A stretch of DNA of 64,000 nt from Streptomyces sp. AC1-42W (GTDB lineage: Bacteria; Actinomycetota; Actinomycetes; Streptomycetales; Streptomycetaceae): assembly GCF_003248355.1 (NCBI RefSeq), contig NZ_QKWY01000002.1:2046001-2110000 (forward strand), in the 5' to 3' direction. The notes under the pieces were generated by a model that was given only the letters and a program-made list of their open reading frames with translations, had not been told where the DNA came from and did not search any database. Shown here piece by piece: positions 17,411 through 25,846 of the stretch. A program made the translations under genes and the position numbers. The first letter of the stretch is position 1; each line of letters opens with the position of its first letter.

Positions 17411-17847
17411 GAGCCCCCGGAATCCGGCTGCGGAAAGGGTCCGTGTTCGGCCCGTGTTCGATGCGCGGCGCGGGGTGACGGCACGGACCCCCGCCGCGCC
17501 CGCACCCGAAATGACCTGCGGAATGTTCGGATGGTTGCCAAGATTCGACCGGCGTGTCAGGCTGCCGCCCAACGGATGATCTCCCCGCCCGCGAGGGCTC
17601 CGTGGGGGAGTCGCACCACATGATCGTCGAGCCGTGTGCCCCAGGGGCGCCCGGCTCCGCAGGGTGTGATCGTGTTGACCGTCAAACTTTTTGGTGAGAC
17701 TCTGAAAACCCCGCGCACCTTAGCTGTTCGGCAGAGCTGGTAGGCAGCAGAACAGCAGTGACACAGAGCACTGCCGAGCACCGCGGGTGCGATCCCTCAC
17801 GACCCACACCGCATCGGTCGGTCACTCATTGTGGAGGACCATCCATC
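17411..17847. other. Gene-free interval between acyP and the small coiled-coil gene
   Basis: 437 nt without a supportable gene. It is less GC-rich near 17670-17720. TTGACC at 17675-17680 is a good -35 candidate, but the region 15-18 nt downstream (GAGACT, GACTCT) is a poor -10, so I do not call a promoter. Nothing else with clear structure is visible; the leader of the downstream gene probably occupies the right half. Confidence 0.5.
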
Positions 17848-18057
17848 ATGGCAAAGGCGCTTCTCGGTTACGTCGGCGGTTCCGACCCGCGACTCCTCGC
17901 CGAGATGCGACGGCTTCAGCAACGCGTCCAGGACCTCGAATCCGAGCTCGTCCGGATTCAGCAGGAGAACGACGCGCTCAACGCCGCCGCCCAGCACCAG
18001 TCGCTGCTCGACAGCATCGACATCGACGTACCCCAGGCGGAGCCGGCGCTCACCTGA
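17848..18057 (+). CDS. Small coiled-coil protein upstream of smc
   Basis: 69 residues, Met-Ala-Lys start with GGAGG at 17833-17837. Residues about 17-48 form a heptad-like stretch (LLAEMRRLQQRVQDLESELV followed by RIQQENDALN), and the C-terminus is acidic. I know no function for the family. It lies just upstream of smc in the same direction but is separated from it by a strong terminator, so it is probably its own transcription unit. Confidence 0.75.
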   Translation: MAKALLGYVGGSDPRLLAEMRRLQQRVQDLESELVRIQQENDALNAAAQHQSLLDSIDIDVPQAEPALT

Positions 18058-18100
18058 CCGGGCTCGCCGAGTGACCGGGCCCGCCGAGTCCGGCCGGGCC

Positions 18101-18138
18101 CGTCGATCCCGTAACGCACCGTCGATCCAGTAACGCAC
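18101..18138 (+). repeat. Tandem 19-bp direct repeat, two copies
   Basis: CGTCGATCCCGTAACGCAC at 18101-18119 is followed immediately by CGTCGATCCAGTAACGCAC at 18120-18138, one mismatch. It could be a regulator site or simple slippage; nothing in the sequence decides. Confidence 0.7.
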
Positions 18139-18214
18139 GCCGTACGAAAGACGCATGCCGCGCGAACGGGCATGTGTGCGGCGACCACTGGCCACCACTG
18201 GCCCATGGAATCAC

Positions 18215-18250
18215 AGGGGACGCTTCGGCGTCCCTTCCTTCTTTTCTCCC
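18215..18250 (+). terminator. Intrinsic terminator with TTCG tetraloop
   Basis: Arms GGGACGC and GCGTCCC (extended to 9 bp with one G-U pair) enclose the stable TTCG loop, followed by the T-rich run TTCCTTCTTTTCT. It ends transcription from the small coiled-coil gene before smc. Confidence 0.85.
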
Positions 18251-18352
18251 CGCCCCTCGTACCGCCCCGCGCAGCTCCCGCCCGGACTTACACCCCTTCC
18301 CTTACCGTCTGATGTGCCCTGCACCTTCATCGGTGAAACCGAGAGCGAAAGG

Positions 18353-18358
18353 TAGAGT
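18353..18358 (+). promoter_or_regulatory. -10 box of smc, leaderless spacing
   Basis: TAGAGT matches the streptomycete -10 consensus and ends 8 nt before GTG 18367. No ribosome-binding site is present, so smc mRNA is likely leaderless. The -35 is not obvious. Confidence 0.45.
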
Positions 18359-18366
18359 CCGGCGGC

Positions 18367-21300
18367 GTGCACCTCAAGGCCCTGACCCTGCGCGGTTTCA
18401 AGTCGTTCGCCTCCGCCACGACCCTGCGTTTCGAACCCGGAATCACCTGCGTCGTCGGGCCCAACGGGTCGGGTAAATCCAATGTGGTGGACGCGCTCTC
18501 CTGGGTCATGGGGGAACAGGGCGCGAAATCCCTGCGCGGCGGCAAGATGGAGGACGTGATCTTCGCCGGGACCACTGGCCGGCCGCCGCTGGGCCGCGCC
18601 GAGGTCTCGCTGACGATCGACAATTCCGACGGCGCCCTGCCCATCGAGTACGCCGAAGTCACCCTTACGCGGATCATGTTCCGCAACGGCGGCAGCGAAT
18701 ACCAGATCAACGGCGACACCTGCCGTCTCCTCGACATCCAGGAACTCCTTTCCGACTCCGGCATCGGCCGCGAGATGCACGTCATCGTCGGACAGGGCCA
18801 GCTCGACTCCGTCCTGCACGCCGACCCGATGGGGCGCCGCGCCTTCATCGAGGAGGCGGCCGGCGTCCTCAAGCACCGCAAGCGCAAGGAGAAGGCGCTG
18901 CGGAAGCTGGACGCGATGGGCGCCAACCTCGCCAGGGTCCAGGACCTCACCGACGAACTGCGCCGCCGGCTCAAACCGCTCGGCCGGCAGGCCGCCGTGG
19001 CCCGCCGGGCCGCCGTCATCCAGGCCGACCTGCGCGACGCCCGGCTGCGCCTCCTCGCCGACGACCTGGTCGCCCTGCGCACCGCCCTGCGGAGCGAGAT
19101 CGCCGACGAGGCCGCGCTCAAGCGGCGCCGGGAGGCCGCCGAGGCGGAACTCGCAGCCGCCCTCGCCCACGAGGCCGGACTGGAGGACCAGGTGCGCCGG
19201 CTCGCCCCCCGGCTCCAGCGCGCCCAGCAGACCTGGTACGAGCTCTCGCAGCTGGCCGAACGCGTGCGCGGCACGATCTCGCTGGCCGACGCCCGGGTCA
19301 AGAGCGCCACCACCCCGCCCGAGGAGGAGCGCCGCGGCCGCGACCCCGAGGACCTGGAACGCGAGGCCGCCCGCATCCGCGAGCAGGAGGCCGAGCTGAC
19401 CGCCGCCCTGGAGGCCGCCGAACACGCCCTGGACGACACCGCCGCCCACCGCCAGGAGCTGGAGAACGCGCTGGCGGCCGAGGAGCGCCGGCTCAAGGAC
19501 GCCGCCCGCGCGCTCGCCGACCGCCGCGAGGGCCTCGCCCGGCTCAACGGCCAGGTCAACGCCGCCCGCAGCCGCGCCGGTTCGGCCCAGGCGGAGATCG
19601 ACCGCCTGTCCGCCTCGCGCGACGAGGCGCGGGAGCGGGCCGTCGCCGCCCAGGAGGAGTACGAGCAGCTGAAGGCCGAGGTCGACGGCATGGACGCCGG
19701 CGACACGGAACTCGGCGAACGGCACGAGGCGGCCCGGCGCGAGCTGAAGGAGGCCGAGGCGGCGCTCTCCCGCGCCCGCGAGGAGGCCACCGCCGCCGAA
19801 CGGCAGCGCGCCGCCGTCGCAGCCCGGCACGACGCGCTCGCCCTCGGACTGCGGCGCAAGGACGGCACGGGGGCGCTGCTCGGGGCCCGCGACCGGCTCA
19901 GGGGACTGCTGGGCCCGGCCGCCGAACTGCTGACGGTGGCCCCGGGCCACGAGGTCGCGGTGGCGGCGGCACTGGGCGCCGCGGCGGACGCGGTCGCGGT
20001 GACCGACCCGGCCACGGCGGCCGAAGCGATCCGGCTGCTGCGCAAACAGGACGCCGGCCGCGCCTCCCTGCTCCTCGGCGGGGTGCGCCGGGCCGAGGAC
20101 GGCGCACCCCGGCCCGTGGTCCCGGCCGGCACCCCCGCCGTCGCCGAACTGGTCGGCGGCCCCGCCGAACTGCTGGCCGCCGTCCACCGCCTCGTCCGGG
20201 ACATGGTGGTCGTGCCCACCCTGGAGGACGCCGAGGACCTGATCGCCGCCCACCCCGGACTGACCGCGGTCACCGCCGAGGGCGACCTGCTCTCCGCCCA
20301 CTTCGCGCACGGCGGGTCCGCCGGAGCGCCCAGCCTGCTGGAGGTCCAGGCGTCCGTGGACGAGGCGGCCGCCGAACTGTCCGGCCTGGCCGTGCGGTGC
20401 GCCGAACTGGCCGAGGCGCAGCGGATCGCGGCCGGCCGGCGGACCGCGGCGGCGGCGCTCGTCGAGGAGTTGGGGGAGCGCAGGCGGGCCGCCGAGCGGG
20501 AGCGGTCCGGGGTGGCCCAGCAGCTCGGACGGCTGGCCGGTCAGGCCCGGGGCGCCGCCGGTGAGGCCGAACGCATGGACGCGTCGGCCGCCCGCGCCCA
20601 GGAGGCCCTGGAGCGCGCCACCGAGGAGGCCGAGGAGCTGGCCGAACGGCTGCTCGTGGCCGAGGAGGCGGCCGGGGACGGCGCCGACGACGAACCGGAC
20701 ACCGCCGTGCGCGACCGGCTCGCGGCCGACGGGGCCAACGCCCGCCAGACCGAGATGGAGGCCCGCCTCCAGGTCCGTACCCATGAGGAGCGCGTCAAGG
20801 CGCTCGCCGGGCGTGCCGACTCGCTGGACCGGGCCGCGCGCGCCGAGCGCGAGGCGCGGGCACGGGCCGAGCGGCGCCGCGCCCGGCTGCGGCACGAGGC
20901 GGAGGTGGCCGCGGCGGTGGCGTCGGGCGCCCGGCAGCTGCTGGCCCATGTCGAGGTGTCCGTCGTACGGGCGGAGCGGGAGCGGGCGGCGGCCGAGGCG
21001 TCGAAGGGCGAGCGGGAGCGGGAGTTGGCGGCCGAACGGCTGCGGGGCCGGGACCTCAAGGCGGAGCTGGACAAGCTGACGGACTCGGTGCACCGGGGCG
21101 AGGTCCTCGGCGCCGAGAAGCGGTTGCGGATGGAGCAGCTGGAGGCGAAGGCGCTGGAGGAGCTGGGCGTCGAACCGGCCGGGCTGGTCGCCGAGTACGG
21201 ACCGGATCAGCCGGTGCCGCCGTCCCCGCCCGCCGAGGGCGAGGAACTGCCCGAGGACCCGGAGCATCCGCGCAACCGGCCGCGGCCGTTCGTGCGGGCC

Positions 21301-21939
21301 GAGCAGGAGAAGCGGCTCAGGTCGGCCGAACGGGCGTATCAGCAACTCGGGAAGGTGAATCCCCTCGCCCTGGAGGAGTTCGCGGCCCTGGAGGAGCGGC
21401 ACCAGTTCCTCTCCGAGCAGCTGGAGGACCTGAAGAAGACGCGCGCCGATCTCCTCCAGGTCGTCAAGGAGGTGGACGAGCGGGTCGAGCAGGTCTTCAC
21501 CGAGGCGTACCGGGACACGGCACGTGAGTTCGAGGGCGTCTTCTCACGGCTGTTCCCCGGTGGTGAGGGGCGGCTGATCCTGACCGACCCCGACCACATG
21601 CTCACCACCGGTGTGGACGTGGAGGCCCGGCCGCCGGGCAAGAAGGTCAAGCGGCTCTCCCTGCTGTCCGGCGGCGAGCGGTCGCTGACGGCGGTGGCGC
21701 TGCTGGTCTCCATCTTCAAGGCGAGGCCGAGCCCGTTCTATGTGATGGACGAGGTCGAGGCGGCGCTCGACGACACCAACCTCCAGCGGCTGATCCGGAT
21801 CATGGAGGAGCTCCAGGAGAGCTCGCAGCTCATCGTGATCACCCATCAGAAGCGGACGATGGAGGTCGCCGACGCGCTGTACGGGGTGTCGATGCAGGGG
21901 GACGGCGTCTCGAAGGTGATCAGCCAGCGTCTTCGCTGA
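18367..21939 (+). CDS. smc: Chromosome segregation protein SMC
   Basis: 1190 residues, standard length. With ScpA/ScpB it forms the condensin complex that compacts and separates chromosomes, in Streptomyces mainly during sporulation. Walker A GPNGSGKS is at about 31-38, two long Ala/Glu/Arg-rich coiled coils flank a hinge at about 500-660, and the C-terminal head has the signature LLSGGERSLTAVALL (about 1099-1113) and Walker B YVMDEVEAALDD (about 1125-1136). GTG 18367 has no Shine-Dalgarno but a consensus -10 box 8 nt upstream. Confidence 0.98.
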   Translation: MHLKALTLRGFKSFASATTLRFEPGITCVVGPNGSGKSNVVDALSWVMGEQGAKSLRGGKMEDVIFAGTTGRPPLGRAEVSLTIDNSDGALPIEYAEVTLTRIMFRNGGSEYQINGDTCRLLDIQELLSDSGIGREMHVIVGQGQLDSVLHADPMGRRAFIEEAAGVLKHRKRKEKALRKLDAMGANLARVQDLTDELRRRLKPLGRQAAVARRAAVIQADLRDARLRLLADDLVALRTALRSEIADEAALKRRREAAEAELAAALAHEAGLEDQVRRLAPRLQRAQQTWYELSQLAERVRGTISLADARVKSATTPPEEERRGRDPEDLEREAARIREQEAELTAALEAAEHALDDTAAHRQELENALAAEERRLKDAARALADRREGLARLNGQVNAARSRAGSAQAEIDRLSASRDEARERAVAAQEEYEQLKAEVDGMDAGDTELGERHEAARRELKEAEAALSRAREEATAAERQRAAVAARHDALALGLRRKDGTGALLGARDRLRGLLGPAAELLTVAPGHEVAVAAALGAAADAVAVTDPATAAEAIRLLRKQDAGRASLLLGGVRRAEDGAPRPVVPAGTPAVAELVGGPAELLAAVHRLVRDMVVVPTLEDAEDLIAAHPGLTAVTAEGDLLSAHFAHGGSAGAPSLLEVQASVDEAAAELSGLAVRCAELAEAQRIAAGRRTAAAALVEELGERRRAAERERSGVAQQLGRLAGQARGAAGEAERMDASAARAQEALERATEEAEELAERLLVAEEAAGDGADDEPDTAVRDRLAADGANARQTEMEARLQVRTHEERVKALAGRADSLDRAARAEREARARAERRRARLRHEAEVAAAVASGARQLLAHVEVSVVRAERERAAAEASKGERERELAAERLRGRDLKAELDKLTDSVHRGEVLGAEKRLRMEQLEAKALEELGVEPAGLVAEYGPDQPVPPSPPAEGEELPEDPEHPRNRPRPFVRAEQEKRLRSAERAYQQLGKVNPLALEEFAALEERHQFLSEQLEDLKKTRADLLQVVKEVDERVEQVFTEAYRDTAREFEGVFSRLFPGGEGRLILTDPDHMLTTGVDVEARPPGKKVKRLSLLSGGERSLTAVALLVSIFKARPSPFYVMDEVEAALDDTNLQRLIRIMEELQESSQLIVITHQKRTMEVADALYGVSMQGDGVSKVISQRLR

Positions 21940-22041
21940 GGGCCGGGGTAGCCGAGTGGTGGCGGGGCCGAAGATGTGCGCCACTTGAGAGCAGTTCACC
22001 CATGTCCGATGCCGCGGCGCCCGGCCCCAGGGAGGTCCTAC

Positions 22042-23466
22042 GTGAGGAGTGCACCGCAAGGACCTGAACCGGGTTCCGGGGCCCGTACGGCCCATCCGGA
22101 CCACCTCGGTCATGTCATCTTCATCACCGCGGCCGCCGCCATGGGCGGCTTTCTGTTCGGCTACGACAGCTCCGTGATCAACGGCGCCGTCGAGGCGATC
22201 CGGCACCGCTACGACATCGGCTCCGGCACCCTCGCCCAGGTGATCGCCATCGCCCTGATCGGCTGCGCGATCGGGGCCGCCACGGCCGGCCGGATCGCCG
22301 ACCGCATCGGGCGCATCCGCTGCATGCAGATCGCCGCCGTCCTGTTCACCATCAGCGCCGTGGGCTCCGCGCTCCCGTTCGCGCTCTGGGACCTGGCGAT
22401 GTGGCGCATCATCGGCGGCTTCGCGATCGGTATGGCCTCGGTGATCGGCCCGGCCTACATCGCCGAGGTCTCGCCGCCCGCCTACCGGGGCCGGCTCGGC
22501 TCCTTCCAGCAGGCCGCGATCGTCATCGGCATCGCCATCTCCCAGCTCGTCAACTACGGCATCCTGCAGATCGCGGACGGCGACCAGCGCGGGAAGATCG
22601 GCGGGCTGGAGGCCTGGCAGTGGATGCTCGGCGTGATGGTGGTGCCCGCCGCCCTCTACGGGCTGCTCTCCTTCGCGATCCCGGAGTCCCCGCGCTTCCT
22701 GCTCTCGGTGGGCAAGCGGGACCGGGCCCGGAAGATCCTCGAAGAGGTCGAGGGCACGGGCGTCGACCTCGACGCGCGGGTGGCGGAGATCGAGACCGCG
22801 ATGCGCCGCGAGCACAGGTCCACCTTCAAGGACCTGCTCGGCAGCCGTCTCGGCTTCCTGCCCATCGTCTGGGTCGGCATCGGCCTCTCGGTGTTCCAGC
22901 AGCTCGTCGGCATCAACGTGGCGTTCTACTATTCGGCGACGCTCTGGCAGTCCGTGGGCATCGACCCGACCGACTCGTTCTTCTACTCCTTCACCACGTC
23001 GATCATCAACATCATCGGTACGGTCATCGCGATGGTCCTGGTGGACCGGGTCGGCCGCCGCCCGCTCGCCCTCGTCGGCTCCTGCGGCATGGCGGTCGCG
23101 CTGGCCTTCGAGGCGTGGGCCTTCTCCGCCGATCTGGTGGACGGCAAGCTGCCGACCGCACAGGGCGCGGTCGCGCTGGTCGCCGCCCATGTGTTCGTGC
23201 TCTTCTTCGCCCTGTCGTGGGGTGTCGTGGTCTGGGTCTTCCTCGGCGAGATGTTCCCCAACCGCATCCGGGCCGCCGCGCTCGGCGTCGCCGCCTCCGC
23301 ACAGTGGATCGCCAACTGGGCGATCACCGCGAGCTTCCCGAGCCTCGCCGACTGGAACCTGTCGGGCACGTACATCATCTACGCCTGCTTCGCCACGCTC
23401 TCGATCCCGTTCGTCCTGAAGTTCGTGAAGGAGACGAAGGGCAAGGCGCTGGAGGAGATGGGCTGA
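22042..23466 (+). CDS. Major facilitator superfamily sugar transporter
   Basis: 474 residues with 12 predicted membrane segments. Motifs of the sugar porter family are present: FGYDSSVINGA in TM1, GRIADRIGRIR after TM2, IGMASVIGPAYIAEVSP, YRGRLGSFQQ, PESPRFLL before the central loop, QQLVGINVAFYYS in TM7, and DRVGRRPL. It probably imports a hexose by proton symport; substrate unknown. GTG 22042 has GGAGG 6 nt upstream. It lies between smc and ftsY in the same direction. Confidence 0.9.
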   Translation: MRSAPQGPEPGSGARTAHPDHLGHVIFITAAAAMGGFLFGYDSSVINGAVEAIRHRYDIGSGTLAQVIAIALIGCAIGAATAGRIADRIGRIRCMQIAAVLFTISAVGSALPFALWDLAMWRIIGGFAIGMASVIGPAYIAEVSPPAYRGRLGSFQQAAIVIGIAISQLVNYGILQIADGDQRGKIGGLEAWQWMLGVMVVPAALYGLLSFAIPESPRFLLSVGKRDRARKILEEVEGTGVDLDARVAEIETAMRREHRSTFKDLLGSRLGFLPIVWVGIGLSVFQQLVGINVAFYYSATLWQSVGIDPTDSFFYSFTTSIINIIGTVIAMVLVDRVGRRPLALVGSCGMAVALAFEAWAFSADLVDGKLPTAQGAVALVAAHVFVLFFALSWGVVVWVFLGEMFPNRIRAAALGVAASAQWIANWAITASFPSLADWNLSGTYIIYACFATLSIPFVLKFVKETKGKALEEMG

Positions 23467-23510
23467 CCGTTCCCCGCTTGCCGGAGCGGGTGACCGATAC
23501 TGAGTGGGTT

Positions 23511-24710
23511 ATGGAATTCGTCATCCTTGCTGTAGTCATCGCCCTGGTCGCGGTCGGCGTGATCAGCGGGCTCGTGGTCAGCAGCCGCAAGAAGAAGCAG
23601 CTGCCCCCGACGCCGTCGAGCACGCCGACCCTCACACCTCCCGCCGAGCCCCGTGCCGGTGAGGAGACCGAAGAGCCGCGCGAGGAATCGCGCCGCACCG
23701 CCGAGGACGTCGCGGCCCCGCCCGCCGAGGCCGCGCCGCAGCCCGTGGAGCCGGAGGCGCCCGCCGCCCCCGCGCTCGACGTCCCCGAGCCCACCGCGGG
23801 CCGGCTCGTCCGGCTCCGGGCCCGCCTCGCCCGCTCGCAGAACTCCCTCGGCAAGGGGCTCCTCACGCTCCTGTCGCGGGACAACCTGGACGAGGACACC
23901 TGGGAGGAGATCGAGGACACCCTCCTGACCGCCGACGTCGGCGTCGCCCCCACCCAGGAGCTGGTCGAGCGACTCCGCGAGCGCGTCCGGGTGCTCGGCA
24001 CCCGCACCCCCGAGGAGCTGCGCGCCCTGCTGCGCGAGGAGCTGCTCGCCCAGCTCGGCACCGACCTCGACCGCGCCGTGCAGACGGAGGGCGGGCTGGA
24101 GACCCCCGGCGTCGTGATGGTCGTCGGGGTCAACGGCACCGGCAAGACCACCACCACCGGCAAGCTGGCCCGCGTGCTCGTCGCGGACGGCCGCAGCGTC
24201 GTGCTCGGCGCGGCCGACACCTTCCGCGCCGCCGCCGCCGACCAGCTCCAGACCTGGGGCGAGCGCGTCGGCGCCCGCACCGTACGTGGCCCCGAGGGCG
24301 GCGACCCGGCGTCCATCGCCTTCGACGCCGTCAAGGAGGGCATCGCCGAGGGCGCCGACGTGGTGCTCATCGACACCGCCGGCCGGCTGCACACCAAGAC
24401 CGGCCTGATGGACGAGCTGGGCAAGGTCAAGCGGGTCGTCGAGAAGCACGGCCCGCTCGACGAGGTCCTGCTCGTCCTGGACGCCACGACCGGCCAGAAC
24501 GGCCTGGTGCAGGCGCGGGTCTTCGCCGAGGTCGTGGACATCACCGGCATCGTCCTGACCAAGCTCGACGGCACCGCCAAGGGCGGCATCGTGATCGCCG
24601 TCCAGCGCGAACTGGGCGTCCCGGTCAAGCTCGTCGGACTCGGCGAGGGTCCGGACGACCTCGCCCCGTTCGAGCCGGAGGCGTTCGTGGACGCCCTGAT
24701 CGGGGACTGA
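23511..24710 (+). CDS. ftsY: Signal recognition particle receptor FtsY
   Basis: 399 residues. It is the membrane receptor for the SRP (Ffh, encoded 7 kb downstream). An N-terminal membrane segment (FVILAVVIALVAVGVISGL) is typical of actinobacterial FtsY. An acidic Pro/Glu linker, the four-helix N domain and the GTPase G domain follow: GVNGTGKTTTTGKLA (about 206), AADTFRAAAADQL, DTAGRLHTKTGLMDEL, TKLDGTAKGG and GLGEGPDDLAPF. It ends before a perfect hairpin. Confidence 0.97.
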   Translation: MEFVILAVVIALVAVGVISGLVVSSRKKKQLPPTPSSTPTLTPPAEPRAGEETEEPREESRRTAEDVAAPPAEAAPQPVEPEAPAAPALDVPEPTAGRLVRLRARLARSQNSLGKGLLTLLSRDNLDEDTWEEIEDTLLTADVGVAPTQELVERLRERVRVLGTRTPEELRALLREELLAQLGTDLDRAVQTEGGLETPGVVMVVGVNGTGKTTTTGKLARVLVADGRSVVLGAADTFRAAAADQLQTWGERVGARTVRGPEGGDPASIAFDAVKEGIAEGADVVLIDTAGRLHTKTGLMDELGKVKRVVEKHGPLDEVLLVLDATTGQNGLVQARVFAEVVDITGIVLTKLDGTAKGGIVIAVQRELGVPVKLVGLGEGPDDLAPFEPEAFVDALIGD

Positions 24711-24730
24711 CCCCTTTCCGGCACAGCCAC

Positions 24731-24764
24731 CCGTGGGCCCGGCCGCGTATGGCCGGGCCCACGG
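24731..24764. terminator. Intrinsic terminator after ftsY
   Basis: A perfect 14-bp stem (24731-24744 with 24751-24764) with a 6-nt loop GCGTAT. It lies between ftsY and the convergent primase-polymerase-like gene. It lacks a T-run. Confidence 0.8.
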
Positions 24765-24825
24765 CCGTTCCGAAACCCGGTACGGGACTGCCTCCGGCGC
24801 GCCGGAACGGGGGCCGGTACGCGGC

Positions 24826-25485
24826 TCAGCCGAGCGGTGCCGCCCAGCGGTGGCACAGATACGCCAGGGTGCCGAGGAGCAGCCGCGCCTCGGGCGGAGC
24901 CGCCCCGTCCAGACCGGGCGGGCGCAGCCAGCGCACCGGGCCGTGCCCGCCGCAGTCGGAGGGCGGCGCGGTGATGTGGCTGCCGCGCCCGAGCGCCCGC
25001 AGATCCAGCCCCGCGTCGTCCCAGCCCATCCGGTACAGCAGCCCCGGCAGCTCGTCGGCGGCGCCCGGCGCGACGAAGAACTGCGCCCGGCCCCGCGGGG
25101 TCACCGCGACCGGGCCCAGCGGCAGCCCCATCCGCTCCATCCGCACCAGGGCCCGGCGCCCGGCCGCCTCCGCCACGTCCAGCACGTCGAACGAGCGGCC
25201 CGCGGGGAGCAGCACCGCGGCGCCCGGCACCTCGGCCCAGGCGCGCGCCACCGCGTCGAGCGTGGCCCCGGCCGGCACCTCCCGCGCGAAGCCCAGCGGA
25301 TGCGCGCCCGGGGCGGGGCAGTCGCCGTCCCCGCAGGAGCAGACGCCGCCCGAGACGCGGGCGCCCGGCACGACGGCCCAGCCCCACAGCCCGGTGTACT
25401 CCGCCACCTCCGTGATCCCGGTGGTGGCACGGGCGCGCCGCCGCGCACCGGTACGCAGTTCGCGGATGCCGATCGTGAAGCCCAT
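24826..25485 (-). CDS. Primase-polymerase (AEP)-like protein with degraded active site
   Basis: 219 residues. The layout matches the small actinobacterial 'bifunctional DNA primase/polymerase' N-domain proteins: Trp-rich GWAVVPGA, the cysteine cluster CSCGDGDCPAPGAHP, and the C-terminal APPS motif (GRGSHITAPPS). The catalytic motifs look worn. The usual hhhDhD appears as VLDVAE, losing the second Asp, and the usual Gly-rich xxH appears as PRGRAQFF without His. It may bind nucleic acid or nucleotide without synthesis. ATG 25485 starts MGFTIGIRELRTGARRR. It is divergent from nsdA. Confidence 0.8.
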   Translation of the reverse strand: MGFTIGIRELRTGARRRARATTGITEVAEYTGLWGWAVVPGARVSGGVCSCGDGDCPAPGAHPLGFAREVPAGATLDAVARAWAEVPGAAVLLPAGRSFDVLDVAEAAGRRALVRMERMGLPLGPVAVTPRGRAQFFVAPGAADELPGLLYRMGWDDAGLDLRALGRGSHITAPPSDCGGHGPVRWLRPPGLDGAAPPEARLLLGTLAYLCHRWAAPLG

Positions 25486-25846
25486 GCCCCCTCCAACGGG
25501 TCCGGCTCGCCGGTGGTTACGAAGCGGAGCGTGCAACCGCCCGCGCGCCCCCGGGCGCTTCCTCGCGCCCGTACCGATCGCCCGGTCCAGTGAATCGCGA
25601 CCCGCGCCGGTGGCGTTCAATCGAAGGGGTGGCGAATGGTGGCGATTGCGCAAAGGGCCTCGCGGAGCCGGTGATCGTAGGATTACCGTCGGTACACGAA
25701 CCATGGAAGTATGTGCGCCCACGGGTATGCCGCAGGCATCCCGATTTTCTGTTCGATCGGGCGCAACGCCCGTACGGGAAACATGAGTTCGCGGCATTCT
25801 GGCAGTGCTTCGCGCGACAGGATTTCGGCGGGATGGGGGCGTTCCA
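25486..25846. other. Divergent intergenic region between the primase-like gene and nsdA
   Basis: 361 nt, noticeably lower in GC between about 25620 and 25830. It contains a TAGGAT -10-like box (25678-25683) on the plus strand without a clear -35, and a small hairpin GGGCG-CAA-CGCCC (25759-25771). An 86-codon open frame at 25590-25850 runs through it but has no Shine-Dalgarno and no recognisable content. This probably holds the nsdA promoter. Confidence 0.5.

Larger units (their letters stand above)
18058..18366. other. Gene-free interval upstream of smc
   Basis: 309 nt with no supportable gene. It holds a tandem 19-bp direct repeat (18101-18138), a TTCG-loop terminator (18215-18250) and the smc -10 box (18353-18358). 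GC-rich repeats of GGGCCCG type fill the first 50 nt. Confidence 0.6.

Noticed and set aside
17675..17703. TTGACC promoter upstream of the small coiled-coil gene
   Set aside because: The -35 is good but no TANNNT box lies 16-19 nt downstream.
18211..21402. Very long open frame antisense to smc
   Set aside because: High GC removes stops from the complement of Ala/Arg/Glu-rich genes; the translation is Gly/Arg/Leu low complexity with no family motifs. The same applies to long antisense frames opposite ddl, recG, amtB, glnD, thiP and the aldehyde dehydrogenase.
21941..21975. tRNA-like opening (GCCGGGGTAGCCGAGTGGT) right after smc
   Set aside because: It resembles the 5' half of a tRNA, but no matching acceptor stem, anticodon arm or T-arm follows.
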